Notes: generated by a model from the letters alone, not told the origin. 64,000 nt of DNA from Atopobiaceae bacterium (GCA_017941705.1 JAGAVX010000005.1:16911-80910); one strand, 5' to 3'. Counted from the first letter of the stretch, positions 8,430 to 17,726 are shown. A program made the numbers and translations.

Positions 8430-8526
8430 AACTTCCAACGAGGGACCCTCTCCCCCTCATAAGGAAGCGGGCGCAGCCCCCATGCAAGAGAGCGTGCATC
8501 CCCCCTATTGGCACGCTCTCTTTTTG
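8430..8526 (+). ncRNA. Candidate C-rich-loop small RNA (6C-like)
   Basis: About 97 nt between a promoter-like pair and a strong intrinsic terminator. It contains three C-runs exposed in predicted loops: five C at 8452-8456 after GAGGG, five C at 8477-8481 next to GCGGG, and six C at 8500-8505 in the loop of the terminator. The terminator is a perfect 11-bp stem (AGAGAGCGTGC / GCACGCTCTCT) followed by TTTT. The 6C RNA of actinobacteria is defined by stem-loops carrying runs of about six cytosines, often with the second as terminator, so this is probably a coriobacterial relative. It shows no protein-coding features. Assignment to the Rfam family was not tested. Confidence 0.6.
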
Positions 8527-8587
8527 TGTGCATACGCATCGCGCACTCGCGAGGCCTCCGCATGCGTACCGCGGTCACCCGCCAGGA

Positions 8588-9130
8588 CTACGCCTCCTCG
8601 GCGTCCCTTGGTACCCTACGATCAACCACCAGCAGCACTGTCAGACAGAGCAGAATGCCCTGTGGGATGTCCGCCAAGAACCGGATGGGCACCGCCAGAA
8701 CGGGCATCGCAACCGTCTCGCGGTAGATGAGCATGGGCACCACCGTTGCATTGACGACCGAAAGGCACGCCGTCATGATGGCCGCTCGGCAGGTGGCCAC
8801 GGGAAGCAAGCGCAAGATCTTGAACGCCAGCCCGTCATTTGGCGTCAGGTATTGTGCCGCCCAGTCAAAGCCCCGCTCCTCCATACCGGTGACCCTGCTC
8901 GCCAAAAGCGACGAGAGCAACGCCACCACCAGCTCAATCACAAAGAATTCGGGACTCCACAGGTTATAGTTGTTGCGAGCGATGGTAATCGCAAAGAACG
9001 CCACGCACACGACCAGCGCGGAGTAGATCGTCACGGCGCGACGCTGCTTGCGGCCCATGACGCAATCCTGCGACCGCTTGATCTCGGCCGCGTCCTGCGC
9101 CTGCCCGGCTCCCGTTGTCTCCCTAGACAT
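8588..9130 (-). CDS. Hypothetical membrane protein (four TM)
   Basis: 180 residues: a charged N-terminal tail (about 1-30) and four hydrophobic segments (about 32-50, 60-77, 108-130, 145-168) with a cytosolic or external loop GMEERGFDWAAQYLTPNDG between helices 2 and 3. Not recognised as a named family, though small four-helix DUF proteins of this shape are common in Coriobacteriia. It lies 12 nt downstream of the HAD phosphatase stop, so the two form a likely operon. Confidence 0.65.
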   Translation of the reverse strand: MSRETTGAGQAQDAAEIKRSQDCVMGRKQRRAVTIYSALVVCVAFFAITIARNNYNLWSPEFFVIELVVALLSSLLASRVTGMEERGFDWAAQYLTPNDGLAFKILRLLPVATCRAAIMTACLSVVNATVVPMLIYRETVAMPVLAVPIRFLADIPQGILLCLTVLLVVDRRVPRDAEEA

Positions 9131-9142
9131 GCCAGCCTCCCA

Positions 9143-9991
9143 TCAACGCATGAACGAGGGCATCTCGCCCGTCGAGGCCGCAGCCGCGATGTCAAACAGG
9201 GCATCGGCCACGGCGTCATCGGCGCTGGCCCCGATCTCCCAGCGAGCAGCAGCCTTGATCTGCTCGTCAGCATTGGCCACGGCCACCGCATTAGGCACAG
9301 CCTCGATCATCGAGAGGTCGTTCTCGGAGTCGCCAAACGTCGCGACCTCCTCGAGCGTAATGCCTAGCTCGCGCGCCAGCACGCCAACGGCACTTCCCTT
9401 ACTCCAGCCATGGGGCGAGACGTCGAGCAACGGCGCAAAGTTGCTGGGAAAGACGAAGTCCATGCTGGGGAACTCCTCGCGCAGCATCTCGCGCGTCTCG
9501 GTCTGATCCTCGCGCGTGCCCACGACGTGGATGTTCGCCTTGAGGTAGCTTGGCTCATCGAGCCGAGACACCCGTCGCCAGTCGCCAAAACTCTCGCGCA
9601 TGCGCGCTGCGTGCGCGTCGTCGGGCGTGACGACATACCCGGCCGTCCTGATGTCGCCGTGCCACACGTCAAACATGGTGAGGATGCCCGCCCCCGTCTT
9701 TGCGAGCACTGCGGCGAGACGATTGAGCTCCTCGCCATCGAGAGGCTCGGCATGGACAAGCTCGCCGTCGATGTAGACCATCTGCCCGTTGCAGTACGCG
9801 CCGGTCGCATAGCACTCCTTGTGCTGGTCAAACATCCAACCCATGTCATTGGGAATGCGACCGGACACAGGCCCAAAGTGCAGTCCGGCATCGACCATGG
9901 CCTGAATGCCCGCGATGGCATGATCGGTGGCGCGGGGCAAGCCGTGGCAGATGAGCGTGTCGTCGAGGTCGGTGAGTACGAGCTTGATCAC
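9143..9991 (-). CDS. HAD-superfamily hydrolase, Cof type
   Basis: 282 residues from GTG 9991, which has AAGGAG 6 nt upstream; an ATG at 10012 is in frame but less well placed. Motif I is LVLTDLDDTLI at the N-terminus, motif II VSGR near residue 45, and motif III/IV a Lys (HGWSKGSAV) followed by FGDSENDLSMI near residue 240. This is the Cof/YidA class IIB arrangement with the cap between motifs II and III. Such enzymes dephosphorylate sugar phosphates or nucleotides; the substrate is not predictable. It is transcribed together with the downstream membrane protein. Confidence 0.88.
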   Translation of the reverse strand: MIKLVLTDLDDTLICHGLPRATDHAIAGIQAMVDAGLHFGPVSGRIPNDMGWMFDQHKECYATGAYCNGQMVYIDGELVHAEPLDGEELNRLAAVLAKTGAGILTMFDVWHGDIRTAGYVVTPDDAHAARMRESFGDWRRVSRLDEPSYLKANIHVVGTREDQTETREMLREEFPSMDFVFPSNFAPLLDVSPHGWSKGSAVGVLARELGITLEEVATFGDSENDLSMIEAVPNAVAVANADEQIKAAARWEIGASADDAVADALFDIAAAASTGEMPSFMR

Positions 9992-10194
9992 GGGCGGCTC
10001 CTTGGGCGGCAATGGTGTTTACGCTGCTAACCCTACCACGCACCATGCTTCAACTCGCGGCGCAACGTGCGAAACATGACAACATGACACAAGCGGCACC
10101 CCATCCGACGAGGTGCCGAAGACTCCCCGGCACTCTATGCCGCTGGGCCGTTGGCGTATCATGGATTCTCGCCAAACCCAAGACAGAGGATCGC

Positions 10195-11145
10195 ATGACC
10201 AGCAAAGACAGCAGACCGTCCCCGCTTCTCTCCAGCACCATGGGAGTCGCCGCACTCGCCACCATCAGCTGTGCGCTCTGGGGCAGCGCCTTCGCCTTCG
10301 TCAAGCTTGGATACGAGCTGTTTGGCGTGAGTGCCGACAGCCCCGAACAGCAGATCCTCTTTGCGGGTATGCGCTTTGCCCTCGCAGGGCTGCTCGTGGT
10401 CGCGGGCGACTCGCTCGTCCACAGGCGACTCGTGCTGCCCACGCGTGATGACCTGCTCCCCATACTGCTGCTCAGCCTCTGTCAGACCACCCTGCAGTAC
10501 GCCCCGTTCTACGTGGGTCTGGCACACGCGCGCGGCATCAACGCATCGCTGGTCGAGGGAACGTCCACCTTCATCGGCATCACCGTTGCCGCGCTTGTCT
10601 TTAGGCAGGAGCGACTGACCCCGCGCAAGGTCTTTGGCTGCCTGCTCGGCTTTGCCGGAGTGGCGCTGGTGGTCCTGCGCGGAGGCGACAGTCTGGGTGC
10701 GTTCAGCCTGCAGGGAGAGGGCCTGATTCTTGCCTCGCTGATCGCAGTCGCCTTTTCGGCATGCCTCATCAGGGACTACGGAGCCGAACGAGACCCCATT
10801 ATGCTTGCCGGTTGGCAGTTCTTGGTCGGTGGCATGACGCTGGCGTGCGTCGGGCTCGTCTGCGGGGCGCGCCTGAGCGTTCCCTCCCCCTTTGCCGCAG
10901 CCGTCCTGCTGTACCTGGCAGCGCTATCCGCCATTGCCTACTCGCTCTGGTCGCTTTTGCTCAAGCACAACCCCGTCTCGCGCGTCGCCATGTACGAGTT
11001 TCTCATTCCCGTCTTTGGCGTGCTCTTCTCGGTGCTCTTCCTGGGAGAGCGCCTGCAGGGAGGCCAAGCGGTAATCACGGCTGTAGCCCTAGCGCTCATC
11101 GTCGTGGGGACGCTGGTCGTCGACACCGAGGCAGGCGAGGGTTAG
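10195..11145 (+). CDS. EamA-type (DMT) transporter
   Basis: 316 residues from ATG 10195 (AGAGGA 4 nt upstream), with ten hydrophobic segments in two EamA halves. The first half starts ISCALWGSAFAFVKLGYELFG and the second ASLIAVAFSACLIRDYGA. ALWGSAF and the end FGVLFSVLFLGERL are typical of the drug/metabolite transporter family, usually exporters of amino acids or metabolites. A longer in-frame extension to 10012 overlaps the divergent promoter region and was not used. Substrate unknown. Confidence 0.85.
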   Translation: MTSKDSRPSPLLSSTMGVAALATISCALWGSAFAFVKLGYELFGVSADSPEQQILFAGMRFALAGLLVVAGDSLVHRRLVLPTRDDLLPILLLSLCQTTLQYAPFYVGLAHARGINASLVEGTSTFIGITVAALVFRQERLTPRKVFGCLLGFAGVALVVLRGGDSLGAFSLQGEGLILASLIAVAFSACLIRDYGAERDPIMLAGWQFLVGGMTLACVGLVCGARLSVPSPFAAAVLLYLAALSAIAYSLWSLLLKHNPVSRVAMYEFLIPVFGVLFSVLFLGERLQGGQAVITAVALALIVVGTLVVDTEAGEG

Positions 11146-11154
11146 GTGGTCGAG

Positions 11155-11330
11155 CACTGTGTACGGCTGCGAACGCAAACTCGCGTCACCAGCATGCACA
11201 GTGGGGCACTATGAACGCTATAGACGAGAAATCACCCCATTTATGGCCCGTTTTTCGTCTACAACGTACACAGTCGCCCACTCTGCACGCTATAGACGCA
11301 AACTTGCGGGTCAAAGCGTACACAGTTGCA
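11155..11330. repeat. Cluster of related direct and inverted repeats
   Basis: In the gap between the convergent EamA and ABC-permease genes, CACAGT-centred units recur at 11197, 11269 and 11321, with an inverted ACTGTGTAC at about 11156. CGCTATAGACG occurs twice, 72 nt apart. The units are diverged copies of about 40 bp. No coding function is seen. It may be decayed repeat elements or a multi-hairpin terminator region. Confidence 0.5.
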
Positions 11331-11349
11331 GCAACGAAGCACGCGCGCC

Positions 11350-13791
11350 CTACTCCTGCACCTTCATGGCCTCGGACAGGCTCACACGACGGATGCGCCA
11401 GATATGGACGATCGCAACCGCAGCGTACGCGACGGCACCGATGGCCACCACCTCCGCCAGCAGGCTCGCCGGCACCCAGATCTCGAGGTTGCCCGAATAG
11501 CGGTCCATGGCAAACGACACGAAGAAGTCCACCAGCCACAGGACAAATGGCAGGCTCGCGACCAGGCTCACCATGACCGTGACCGTGATCGCCCGCACGT
11601 ACAGGCGGCTGATCTCGGGATTGTGGTAGCCGAACACCTTCATGTAGCTGATGTAACGGCTCGAGCGGTCGATGACCGTCTTGGTCAGCAGGTACACCAG
11701 GATCAGGTACACGGGTATGGCAAAGGCGACCACCATGCTCATCATGTCGCCAAACGACTCCTGCATCTGATCGGCTGACGAGCTCATCGCCTCAGGCGTG
11801 ATGTCTGTTGCCAGGTAGCGCTGGTCTATCTCCAGCTCGTCATCCGAGGCGTACCCACTAAAGCTGTCAGCATCCTCGTCGACCAGCTCGTTGAGCGCGC
11901 CCATCTCCATGTAGACGTTCATGTTCGCCGAGCTGCCCCACGTGTCCGACACCGCCAGCTCGTAGGTCTTGTTGGTGTACTTGTCCGTGAGCACGATCGT
12001 GTCACCAGGCTCGAGACGGCACTTTTGCGACAGGCCATTGCCTATGACCACCGCTCCGTTGCTCACGTCGACGTCGCTCCAGTACCGCGAGTCCTCACGT
12101 ATCCCGTAGGCCGTGATTGGCTCCATGCTGTCGCTGATCACACGTGGCGTCTCGAACGACGCCGCCGAGAACTTCTCCGCCTGGGCGATACGCTGCTCGC
12201 CGTTGTCGACGGTGTTGACTGGATTGGCATCCTCGTCGATGTCCATCGCGCGCAAGGCGAGGCGCGCATACCCCACAAAGCCCAGGTCGGTCATGGGGTC
12301 GTCGGTCTCCATGAGCTGCTCGACCGCTGCGTATGCGGCACGCTGCTCGCTCGTGCCCTCAAGCTCGAGCGGTGCCTTGAGCAGATAGATGTGGTTGGCT
12401 ACGACGTCGCTCTGAAGCAGCTCGGTGTAGCGGTTGACCACCGGCATGAGGCACAGGCCAAACAGCAGGAACAGGCTGCAGAAGCTGATGCCAAAGAACA
12501 GCACCACAAAGTGGCTGAGGTTGCGGAGGAACACGCGCAGCTGAAAGCGTCGCACAAAGCTCAGGCGCTCGGGCAGGGGCAGCGTGGTGCGGCGGCTCCG
12601 GTTGGCGACTTCGCGGCGGAGGAAGGCCAGGGGCGTGAAGCGCATCTTGCGCACCAGGCCAACGAACGTGACCACCTCGAGCAGCAGGAACGGGACCACC
12701 GTGGTGAAGATGAAGACGTCGGAACTAAAGCTGTACTCATATGGCGGCAGGCTGTACGAACCGTAGTACAGCTCCTGCATGGGTGTGCTGAGGTACGTAA
12801 GCCCCAGGATGTTGCCCGCTATGCAGCCCAACACGCCGATGATCGTGGGCAGCACCATGTAGTGCCCGATAATCTCGCGCTTGCGATAGCCCGAGGCGAG
12901 CAGCGTGCCGATGACAGCCGATTCTTGCTCGATGGTAGCGTTGGTCAGCACGACGAAGACGAACGCCATGATCACCACCAGCAGGCCAACCAGCACCTGC
13001 CACATGACCTGGTCGCCCTCGACGTCGTCAGTAGCAAAGAAGATGGCCATGTTGGAGTCGACGTCGACCAGGTCGGTCAGCACCTCGTCGTGGTCGACAA
13101 GGACATCGGCAGCATCCTCCTCGAACGAGGTCCGAGCTACGAGATCCATCGAGCGGTCGTCGAGTATCACGTCGTAGCGATAGTCCTTCTTGCCGCCAGC
13201 AAGGGCCTGGAATCCCTCGGGGGTCACCAGCGCGATCGTGAAGGTGGTGGAGTTGAACAGCATGTCGGTGTTCTTCTCCATCAGGCACTCGTAGTCCGAG
13301 GCCGACATGATGCCCACGAGCGTGACGTCGCGACCGTTGACCGTTACCGTGTCGCCGACCTTAAGGCCGTTGTTCTTGCAGAACACGCGGTCGAACGCGA
13401 TCTCGTTTTCCGTCGCAGGGGCTGTGCCCTCAAAGTAGTAACCCTGATTGATGTCCACACGGTTGTCCTGGTTGATGAGGCGGCAGTTCATGGCACGGTC
13501 GTCACCCGCCAGGACCAACGGGACGTCTGCCGTGAAGTCCTCGTAGACGGTGCAGCCAAGCTCCTCGACGGCCTCGAGCGAGCTCTTGGCCGCCTCGAAC
13601 TGCGTGGCAAAGTGAAAGTCCTCGACGTGCGCCGCCTCGTGGAGGTTGTCCTGGATCACCTGGATGCTGTGCGCAGCCGAGAGATAGCCGGCGCCCATCG
13701 CGATGGCAAACAGGAACAGCAGGAAGATGCCGAGGTACTTGCCGAGGTTGTTCTTGAACTCGCGCGGGAGTCGCTTGTTGAGCGGAGACAT
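11350..13791 (-). CDS. ABC transporter permease, FtsX-like (MacB/YtrF type)
   Basis: 813 residues. One N-terminal TM helix (about 17-40) is followed by a large extracytoplasmic domain (about 45-240), three TM helices (about 260-375), a fourth anchored region near 420-450, a second outside domain (about 460-660) and three final TM helices (about 680-800). This duplicated FtsX layout is typical of permeases for lipids, peptides or antibiotics. It starts 6 nt after the stop of its ATPase gene, so the two make one exporter. No histidine kinase or peptide gene is adjacent to indicate bacitracin/lantibiotic resistance. Confidence 0.88.
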   Translation of the reverse strand: MSPLNKRLPREFKNNLGKYLGIFLLFLFAIAMGAGYLSAAHSIQVIQDNLHEAAHVEDFHFATQFEAAKSSLEAVEELGCTVYEDFTADVPLVLAGDDRAMNCRLINQDNRVDINQGYYFEGTAPATENEIAFDRVFCKNNGLKVGDTVTVNGRDVTLVGIMSASDYECLMEKNTDMLFNSTTFTIALVTPEGFQALAGGKKDYRYDVILDDRSMDLVARTSFEEDAADVLVDHDEVLTDLVDVDSNMAIFFATDDVEGDQVMWQVLVGLLVVIMAFVFVVLTNATIEQESAVIGTLLASGYRKREIIGHYMVLPTIIGVLGCIAGNILGLTYLSTPMQELYYGSYSLPPYEYSFSSDVFIFTTVVPFLLLEVVTFVGLVRKMRFTPLAFLRREVANRSRRTTLPLPERLSFVRRFQLRVFLRNLSHFVVLFFGISFCSLFLLFGLCLMPVVNRYTELLQSDVVANHIYLLKAPLELEGTSEQRAAYAAVEQLMETDDPMTDLGFVGYARLALRAMDIDEDANPVNTVDNGEQRIAQAEKFSAASFETPRVISDSMEPITAYGIREDSRYWSDVDVSNGAVVIGNGLSQKCRLEPGDTIVLTDKYTNKTYELAVSDTWGSSANMNVYMEMGALNELVDEDADSFSGYASDDELEIDQRYLATDITPEAMSSSADQMQESFGDMMSMVVAFAIPVYLILVYLLTKTVIDRSSRYISYMKVFGYHNPEISRLYVRAITVTVMVSLVASLPFVLWLVDFFVSFAMDRYSGNLEIWVPASLLAEVVAIGAVAYAAVAIVHIWRIRRVSLSEAMKVQE

Positions 13792-13797
13792 GGGTGC

Positions 13798-14514
13798 CTA
13801 CCAGGTCAGGTCACGCGCGGGCGTGAGATGGGTGTTGATCGTGTCCTCCGAGAGCATGCCGTCGCGCAGGCGGAGGATATGGTGGCTCATGTGCCTGATT
13901 GCGTCGTTGTGCGTGACGATGACCATCGTGGAGCCGTACTCGCGGTTCACGCGCTCCATGAGCTCGAGGATCTCCTTGGAGGTGTGGTAGTCGAGGGCGC
14001 CCGTCGGCTCGTCGCACAGCAGCAGACTTGGGTTCTTGACCAGCGCGCGACCGATGGCGCAGCGCTGCTGCTGGCCACCAGACACCTGGTTGGGGAACTT
14101 CGAGCGATGCTCCCACAGGCCGAGGCTTTGCAAGAGGTCGTCGACGGGCAGCGGATCACGCGAGAGGTACTGGCAGACCTCGATGTTCTCACGCACGGTG
14201 AGATCGGGCACCAGGTTGTAGAACTGAAAGATGAATCCCAGCTCGCGGCGGCGGTACTCGACGAGCTCGCGGTCGCTCAGCTTGGTGATGTCGACGCCAT
14301 TCACGACGATGGAGCCCCCGTCAGCTGGCTCGAGGCCGCCCACCATGTTGAGGAAGGTCGACTTTCCCGAGCCAGAAGGCCCAAACAGTACGCAGATCTC
14401 GCCCTTGTCTATACTGGCCGAGATGCCCTTGAGTACCTGGGTCTTTGCCTCGCCGTCGCCATAGCTCTTGGTTAGGTCTTTTATCGAAAGGAATGCCTGT
14501 TCCTGTGTTGCCAT
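13798..14514 (-). CDS. ABC transporter ATP-binding protein (MacB/LolD type)
   Basis: 238 residues from ATG 14514; longer in-frame extensions to 14667 have no ribosome binding site and run through the hairpin region. Walker [10 protein letters not shown] is near residue 44, Q-loop FQFYNLV, signature [15 protein letters not shown] near 146, and Walker [13 protein letters not shown] near 167. This signature pattern is that of MacB/LolD ATPases, which power FtsX-like permeases. It is followed after 6 nt by the 813-residue permease. Confidence 0.93.
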   Translation of the reverse strand: MATQEQAFLSIKDLTKSYGDGEAKTQVLKGISASIDKGEICVLFGPSGSGKSTFLNMVGGLEPADGGSIVVNGVDITKLSDRELVEYRRRELGFIFQFYNLVPDLTVRENIEVCQYLSRDPLPVDDLLQSLGLWEHRSKFPNQVSGGQQQRCAIGRALVKNPSLLLCDEPTGALDYHTSKEILELMERVNREYGSTMVIVTHNDAIRHMSHHILRLRDGMLSEDTINTHLTPARDLTW

Positions 14515-14635
14515 CTGCGATGCCCCGATGTCTCTGGTCGTGCAATAAAGTATGCCGTGGCTTACTCTAGCCCTCGCAGGCGGAAGGTTCAAGAAGTTAG
14601 GCAAGGTTGACATGGAACTTGCGCGGGATGGACCC

Positions 14636-14668
14636 GGTGCGGCAGGGGGACAGTCCCCCTGCCGCACC
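14636..14668. repeat. GGGGACAG-type palindrome (REP-like)
   Basis: A perfect 15-bp stem (14636-14650 with 14654-14668) centred on GGGGACAGTCCCC. A related sequence is at 43684-43720. It lies just downstream of the minus-strand proX stop, so it may act as a terminator, but its sequence matches the family of GGGGACAG repeats seen elsewhere in this window. Confidence 0.7.
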
Positions 14669-14736
14669 GCACACCTTCTTACAACAAGTAACTATTCCTG
14701 GCGCGGGACAAAAGCCTCGTGCGCGCCCGACCAACG

Positions 14737-15243
14737 CTACTCGGCAGCAGGACCGGTCTGACAGGTAAGGTCGCAGAAAACGACGGGATTTCCGCGCTCC
14801 TCGAAGATCGGCAGAACGTCGTCCATCTCGATGAACATCGTTGCGGTGTTGACCATGGGATGAGCGTCAAAACGCTGGTGCGCGAGCCCCTCGTCAAAGA
14901 CCAACGTCACCTCGCGCGACTCGTCGTTGAGGATGCCAAAGGGCGTGACCGAGCCCTGGACCAGGCCAAGCTTGTCCATGAGCATGTCGGGGCTCGCAAA
15001 CGAGAGTCGTCTGCTCCCGAGCTGCTTGTGCAGATGCTTGAGGTCGATGGCCGTGTTCTCGTTTGCCACCACCACGAAGAACTCGCGCTTCTTGTCGTCG
15101 CGAAGAAAGAGGTTCTTGGTCGGGATAGCCATGCGCGGCACCAGCTCATCGGCCTCGGCAACCGTCGTCACGGCCTTATGGTGAAACGTCTCGTACGGGA
15201 TGCCGCGCTCGTCGAGGAGCGCGTACAGCTCGGTCTCGGTCAT
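14737..15243 (-). CDS. proX: Prolyl-tRNA editing protein (ProX/YbaK family)
   Basis: 168-residue stand-alone trans-editing domain that deacylates mischarged Ala- or Cys-tRNA(Pro). It covers the full YbaK fold: ERGIPYETFHHKAVTTVAEADEL at the N-terminus, KNLFLRDDKKREFFVVVA near residue 45 with the conserved catalytic-site Lys, and SVTPFGILND near 98. The start is ATG 15243 with TAGGAGCAGATCGC upstream. It begins 11 nt after the stop of the TM/coiled-coil gene at 15255, suggesting a two-gene operon. Confidence 0.9.
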   Translation of the reverse strand: MTETELYALLDERGIPYETFHHKAVTTVAEADELVPRMAIPTKNLFLRDDKKREFFVVVANENTAIDLKHLHKQLGSRRLSFASPDMLMDKLGLVQGSVTPFGILNDESREVTLVFDEGLAHQRFDAHPMVNTATMFIEMDDVLPIFEERGNPVVFCDLTCQTGPAAE

Positions 15244-15254
15244 GCGATCTGCTC

Positions 15255-16109
15255 CTAGCGGTAGTACTTTGCCTCCTCGACCAGGCGCCGAATCTCCTCG
15301 AGGATCGAGTCGCCCTTGTCGCTCTGGCCGGAGGCGGATATGCTGCTGAGCTCTGCCGCCAGCTTGTCCAGCTCGAGCAGCAGGCCCTCGTTAGTCTCCT
15401 GGATGGCGTCGAGGCCATCGAGCATCTCCTGGTAGAGGGCCAGGCGCTCGACGCGCTTCTGCGAGCCCATGTGCTCCCCCATCCCGCCGTCTCGCTGGAC
15501 GCTGCGGAAGGTGCGAACGTAGCTCTCGGTGTCAAACGCCTGGATGCGATTGGCGAGCAGCGCCGAGTTGCGCAGAATCGAGTCGAGGGCAGCCTGGGCA
15601 GGCGATGCGAACCGCTGCCAGCTGATCGAACCATGCTGGAAGGCGTCGTCGAGCTCGGCGGAGATGGACTTGCGGCGACGCTCCGCACTCCGCAGCGTCT
15701 GGATGGCCGCGGCGGCGCGGTCACCCAGAACCGCATCGTCGGTGTAGTGGTTCAGGACCTTGATGATCTCCTTTGCGCTGACTCCGGCATCCGCATCAAA
15801 GTGTACGTACTCGAAGCTCTCGCTCGCGGGCGTGTAGTCGACCGGGACCGAGGCGACCGGCTCGACGACCACGTCCTGCGCCTCGCGACTCGGGTCTTGC
15901 GGCGTGCCTGGAAGCAGTTTGCGGTCGCGCACCCAGCCAAGCAGGCGCTTGCCCCCGCGCCATGCCATGCGGCCGGCGAAGAAGGTCAGCCCCAACGAGA
16001 CAACCGTTGAGAAAACGATGAGACTAAAGAGGAACCCAAAGAAGCCCAACGTCGTTGCACCACCAAGGACAATTGCCGTTATCGTGCCGATTATCGCATA
16101 TCTACCCAT
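15255..16109 (-). CDS. Membrane-anchored hypothetical protein, possibly XpaC-like
   Basis: 284 residues if started at ATG 16109 (MGRYAIIG); longer frames upstream are not protein-like. Two adjacent TM helices (about 5-22 and 25-45) are followed by a basic stretch and a soluble, mostly helical region (about 85-284) with predicted coiled coil near the C-terminus (EMLDGLDAIQETNEGLLLEL). The order of TM pair plus helical domain resembles 5-bromo-4-chloroindolyl phosphate hydrolysis (XpaC) proteins found with TelA. TelA is not adjacent, so the family call is weak. Operon with proX. Confidence 0.6.
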   Translation of the reverse strand: MGRYAIIGTITAIVLGGATTLGFFGFLFSLIVFSTVVSLGLTFFAGRMAWRGGKRLLGWVRDRKLLPGTPQDPSREAQDVVVEPVASVPVDYTPASESFEYVHFDADAGVSAKEIIKVLNHYTDDAVLGDRAAAAIQTLRSAERRRKSISAELDDAFQHGSISWQRFASPAQAALDSILRNSALLANRIQAFDTESYVRTFRSVQRDGGMGEHMGSQKRVERLALYQEMLDGLDAIQETNEGLLLELDKLAAELSSISASGQSDKGDSILEEIRRLVEEAKYYR

Positions 16110-16280
16110 TGGCGCCCGGCGCAACTCCCCGTATGGACACTTCAACAAAGGAGCGCGACTACGAGGGGCTCGGGAATGTCGCCGCCAGCCTGCATATGGG
16201 ATGTTGGTCGCCGCCAATCTGGTATCATCGTTCCAACAGAGACTTAAAACGCAGCAGCATACCACCCGAAAGAAGGCACC

Positions 16281-17156
16281 ATGCCAAACGCCAAACTGAG
16301 CAAGACCGCCCAAGTGAATCTCCTCATGCTGGCGGATCTAGGCATCCCCGAGGCCGTGCGCTTTCGCGACGTCCTGCAGTTTGACAGCAACCCCCTGCAG
16401 ATGCTGGAGCATATCCCCTTTGCGAGCAACATCCCGCTCTGCATCTCGACAGTCTCCGAGATCCTCTACCAACGGGCAAACGACCTCATCATCGAGCAGC
16501 ACAATCCCACCGTGCTCGACCTTGCCTGCGGATTCTCGCCCCGCGTGATGGTCATGTCGCCGCGCGGCTACACCTACATCGGCGCCGACCTGCCCGAGGT
16601 CGCCGAGCTGATGGCCCAAAAGCGCAAAGAGCTCATCCCCAATGACCCCACGCTGTTTGCGGGTTATCGCTGCATCGACGTGACCAATCGCGAGCAGATG
16701 GAGAAGGCCGTCGGTGGCTTGCGCGAGAAGATCACCATCGTGACGCAGGGCCTGCTCACCTACCTGACACCGGTGCAAAAGCAGGAGCTCATGGATGGCG
16801 TGAAGTCGCTGCTCGCACGTGACGGTGGCTGCTGGATCATCCCTGACGCCAACCCCGATCGCATGCTCGACACCAGCTTCAAGGCCATTCTCGGCAGACG
16901 CGGGGCCGGCGTCGTCAAGGCCATCTACAAGATCCTCGACAAGGACGTGAACCGCTCGCGCGCGGCTAACGGCTGGCAAAACATCGACGAGATCAGCGCA
17001 GCGCTGGAGGAGTTCGGCTTTGCGGTGCGGCGGGTACCGCTGTATCGCGACGGCCTCATCATGTGGTGCATGGGTGAGATGGAGCCAGACGCCGCCAAGC
17101 GCCTCGTTTCGGCATGGAAAGAGATGAGCGCACTGGTGGTGACGCTGCCAGAGTAG
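16281..17156 (+). CDS. Class I SAM-dependent methyltransferase (LCM-like)
   Basis: 291 residues from ATG 16281 (GAAAGAAGG upstream). SAM-binding motif I is VLDLACGFSPR near residue 84, followed by YIGADLPEV with the acidic residue that binds ribose. Post-I TIVTQGLLTYLT and a C-terminal FAVRRVPLYRDG are typical of the leucine carboxyl methyltransferase / polyketide O-methyltransferase group. Target unknown. The gene is alone, divergent from the TM/coiled-coil gene, and ends just before a GGGGACAG repeat pair. Confidence 0.85.
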   Translation: MPNAKLSKTAQVNLLMLADLGIPEAVRFRDVLQFDSNPLQMLEHIPFASNIPLCISTVSEILYQRANDLIIEQHNPTVLDLACGFSPRVMVMSPRGYTYIGADLPEVAELMAQKRKELIPNDPTLFAGYRCIDVTNREQMEKAVGGLREKITIVTQGLLTYLTPVQKQELMDGVKSLLARDGGCWIIPDANPDRMLDTSFKAILGRRGAGVVKAIYKILDKDVNRSRAANGWQNIDEISAALEEFGFAVRRVPLYRDGLIMWCMGEMEPDAAKRLVSAWKEMSALVVTLPE

Positions 17157-17174
17157 CGCCAGCGCCCTCTCCGC

Positions 17175-17224
17175 CGTGCATCGGGGACAGGCACCAATGC
17201 ACGCGGGTGTGCATCGGGGACAGG
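17175..17224. repeat. GGGGACAGG repeat pair (REP-like)
   Basis: CGTGCATCGGGGACAGGCACC, ending ATGCACG, is followed by a partial second copy (GTGCATCGGGGACAGG). The outer CGTGCAT/ATGCACG arms are inverted. A near-identical dimer is at 46263-46324. Both lie directly downstream of plus-strand genes, a usual position for REP elements. Confidence 0.7.
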
Positions 17225-17258
17225 TTCGCTTGCGCTGTGGCCCCCAAAAACCACGGCG

Positions 17259-17726
17259 TCAGTGGGCCATGTTCATCGTCAGCACCAAACCGACCACCGT
17301 GAGAATCAGCAGCCCTCCGTTGATGAAAAGCTCAAAGCCGTAGCCGTACTTGAACACCTCTTCGACGCTGAAGCTGTTGAACAAGAACAGCACCAAGAGG
17401 CTCAGCACAAAGATGACCGCGGCAATGAGATACATTCGTATCTCCTGCGAGCGATAGAGCAGCAGATCCGTCTCCATCAGGCGCGCATCCGCAATGCCCG
17501 TCTTGAAGATCTTGATCCCAGCCACGAGCATCGCCACGCCGGACAGGATCATCATGAGCCCAATTCCGTTCCCATGGAACATGACAGACAGCAGCGCCAT
17601 CGTAAGAGCCAGCGTAAGCAAGATCAGTGAGTTGACAACGATAACAACCCCCGAGACAGAGTGAATGCACAGGTTGAAAAACTTCACGTCGCCCACTTCC
17701 TTGGCTTGGCTCCTACGCGACATCAT
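17259..17726 (-). CDS. Hypothetical membrane protein (four TM)
   Basis: 155 residues with four hydrophobic helices (about 20-45, 50-70, 95-120, 128-150) and a short charged linker GIADARLMETDLLLYRSQEIRMY between helices 2 and 3. No family recognised. Two in-frame starts (17726, 17723) are equally possible. It stands alone between the methyltransferase and the PASTA lipoprotein. Confidence 0.6.
   Translation of the reverse strand: MMSRRSQAKEVGDVKFFNLCIHSVSGVVIVVNSLILLTLALTMALLSVMFHGNGIGLMMILSGVAMLVAGIKIFKTGIADARLMETDLLLYRSQEIRMYLIAAVIFVLSLLVLFLFNSFSVEEVFKYGYGFELFINGGLLILTVVGLVLTMNMAH

Noticed and set aside
12025..14475. 816-codon open frame on the plus strand
   Set aside because: It is antisense to the ABC permease and ATPase genes, is His/Val/Asp-rich as expected from a GC-rich shadow frame, and has no recognisable domain.
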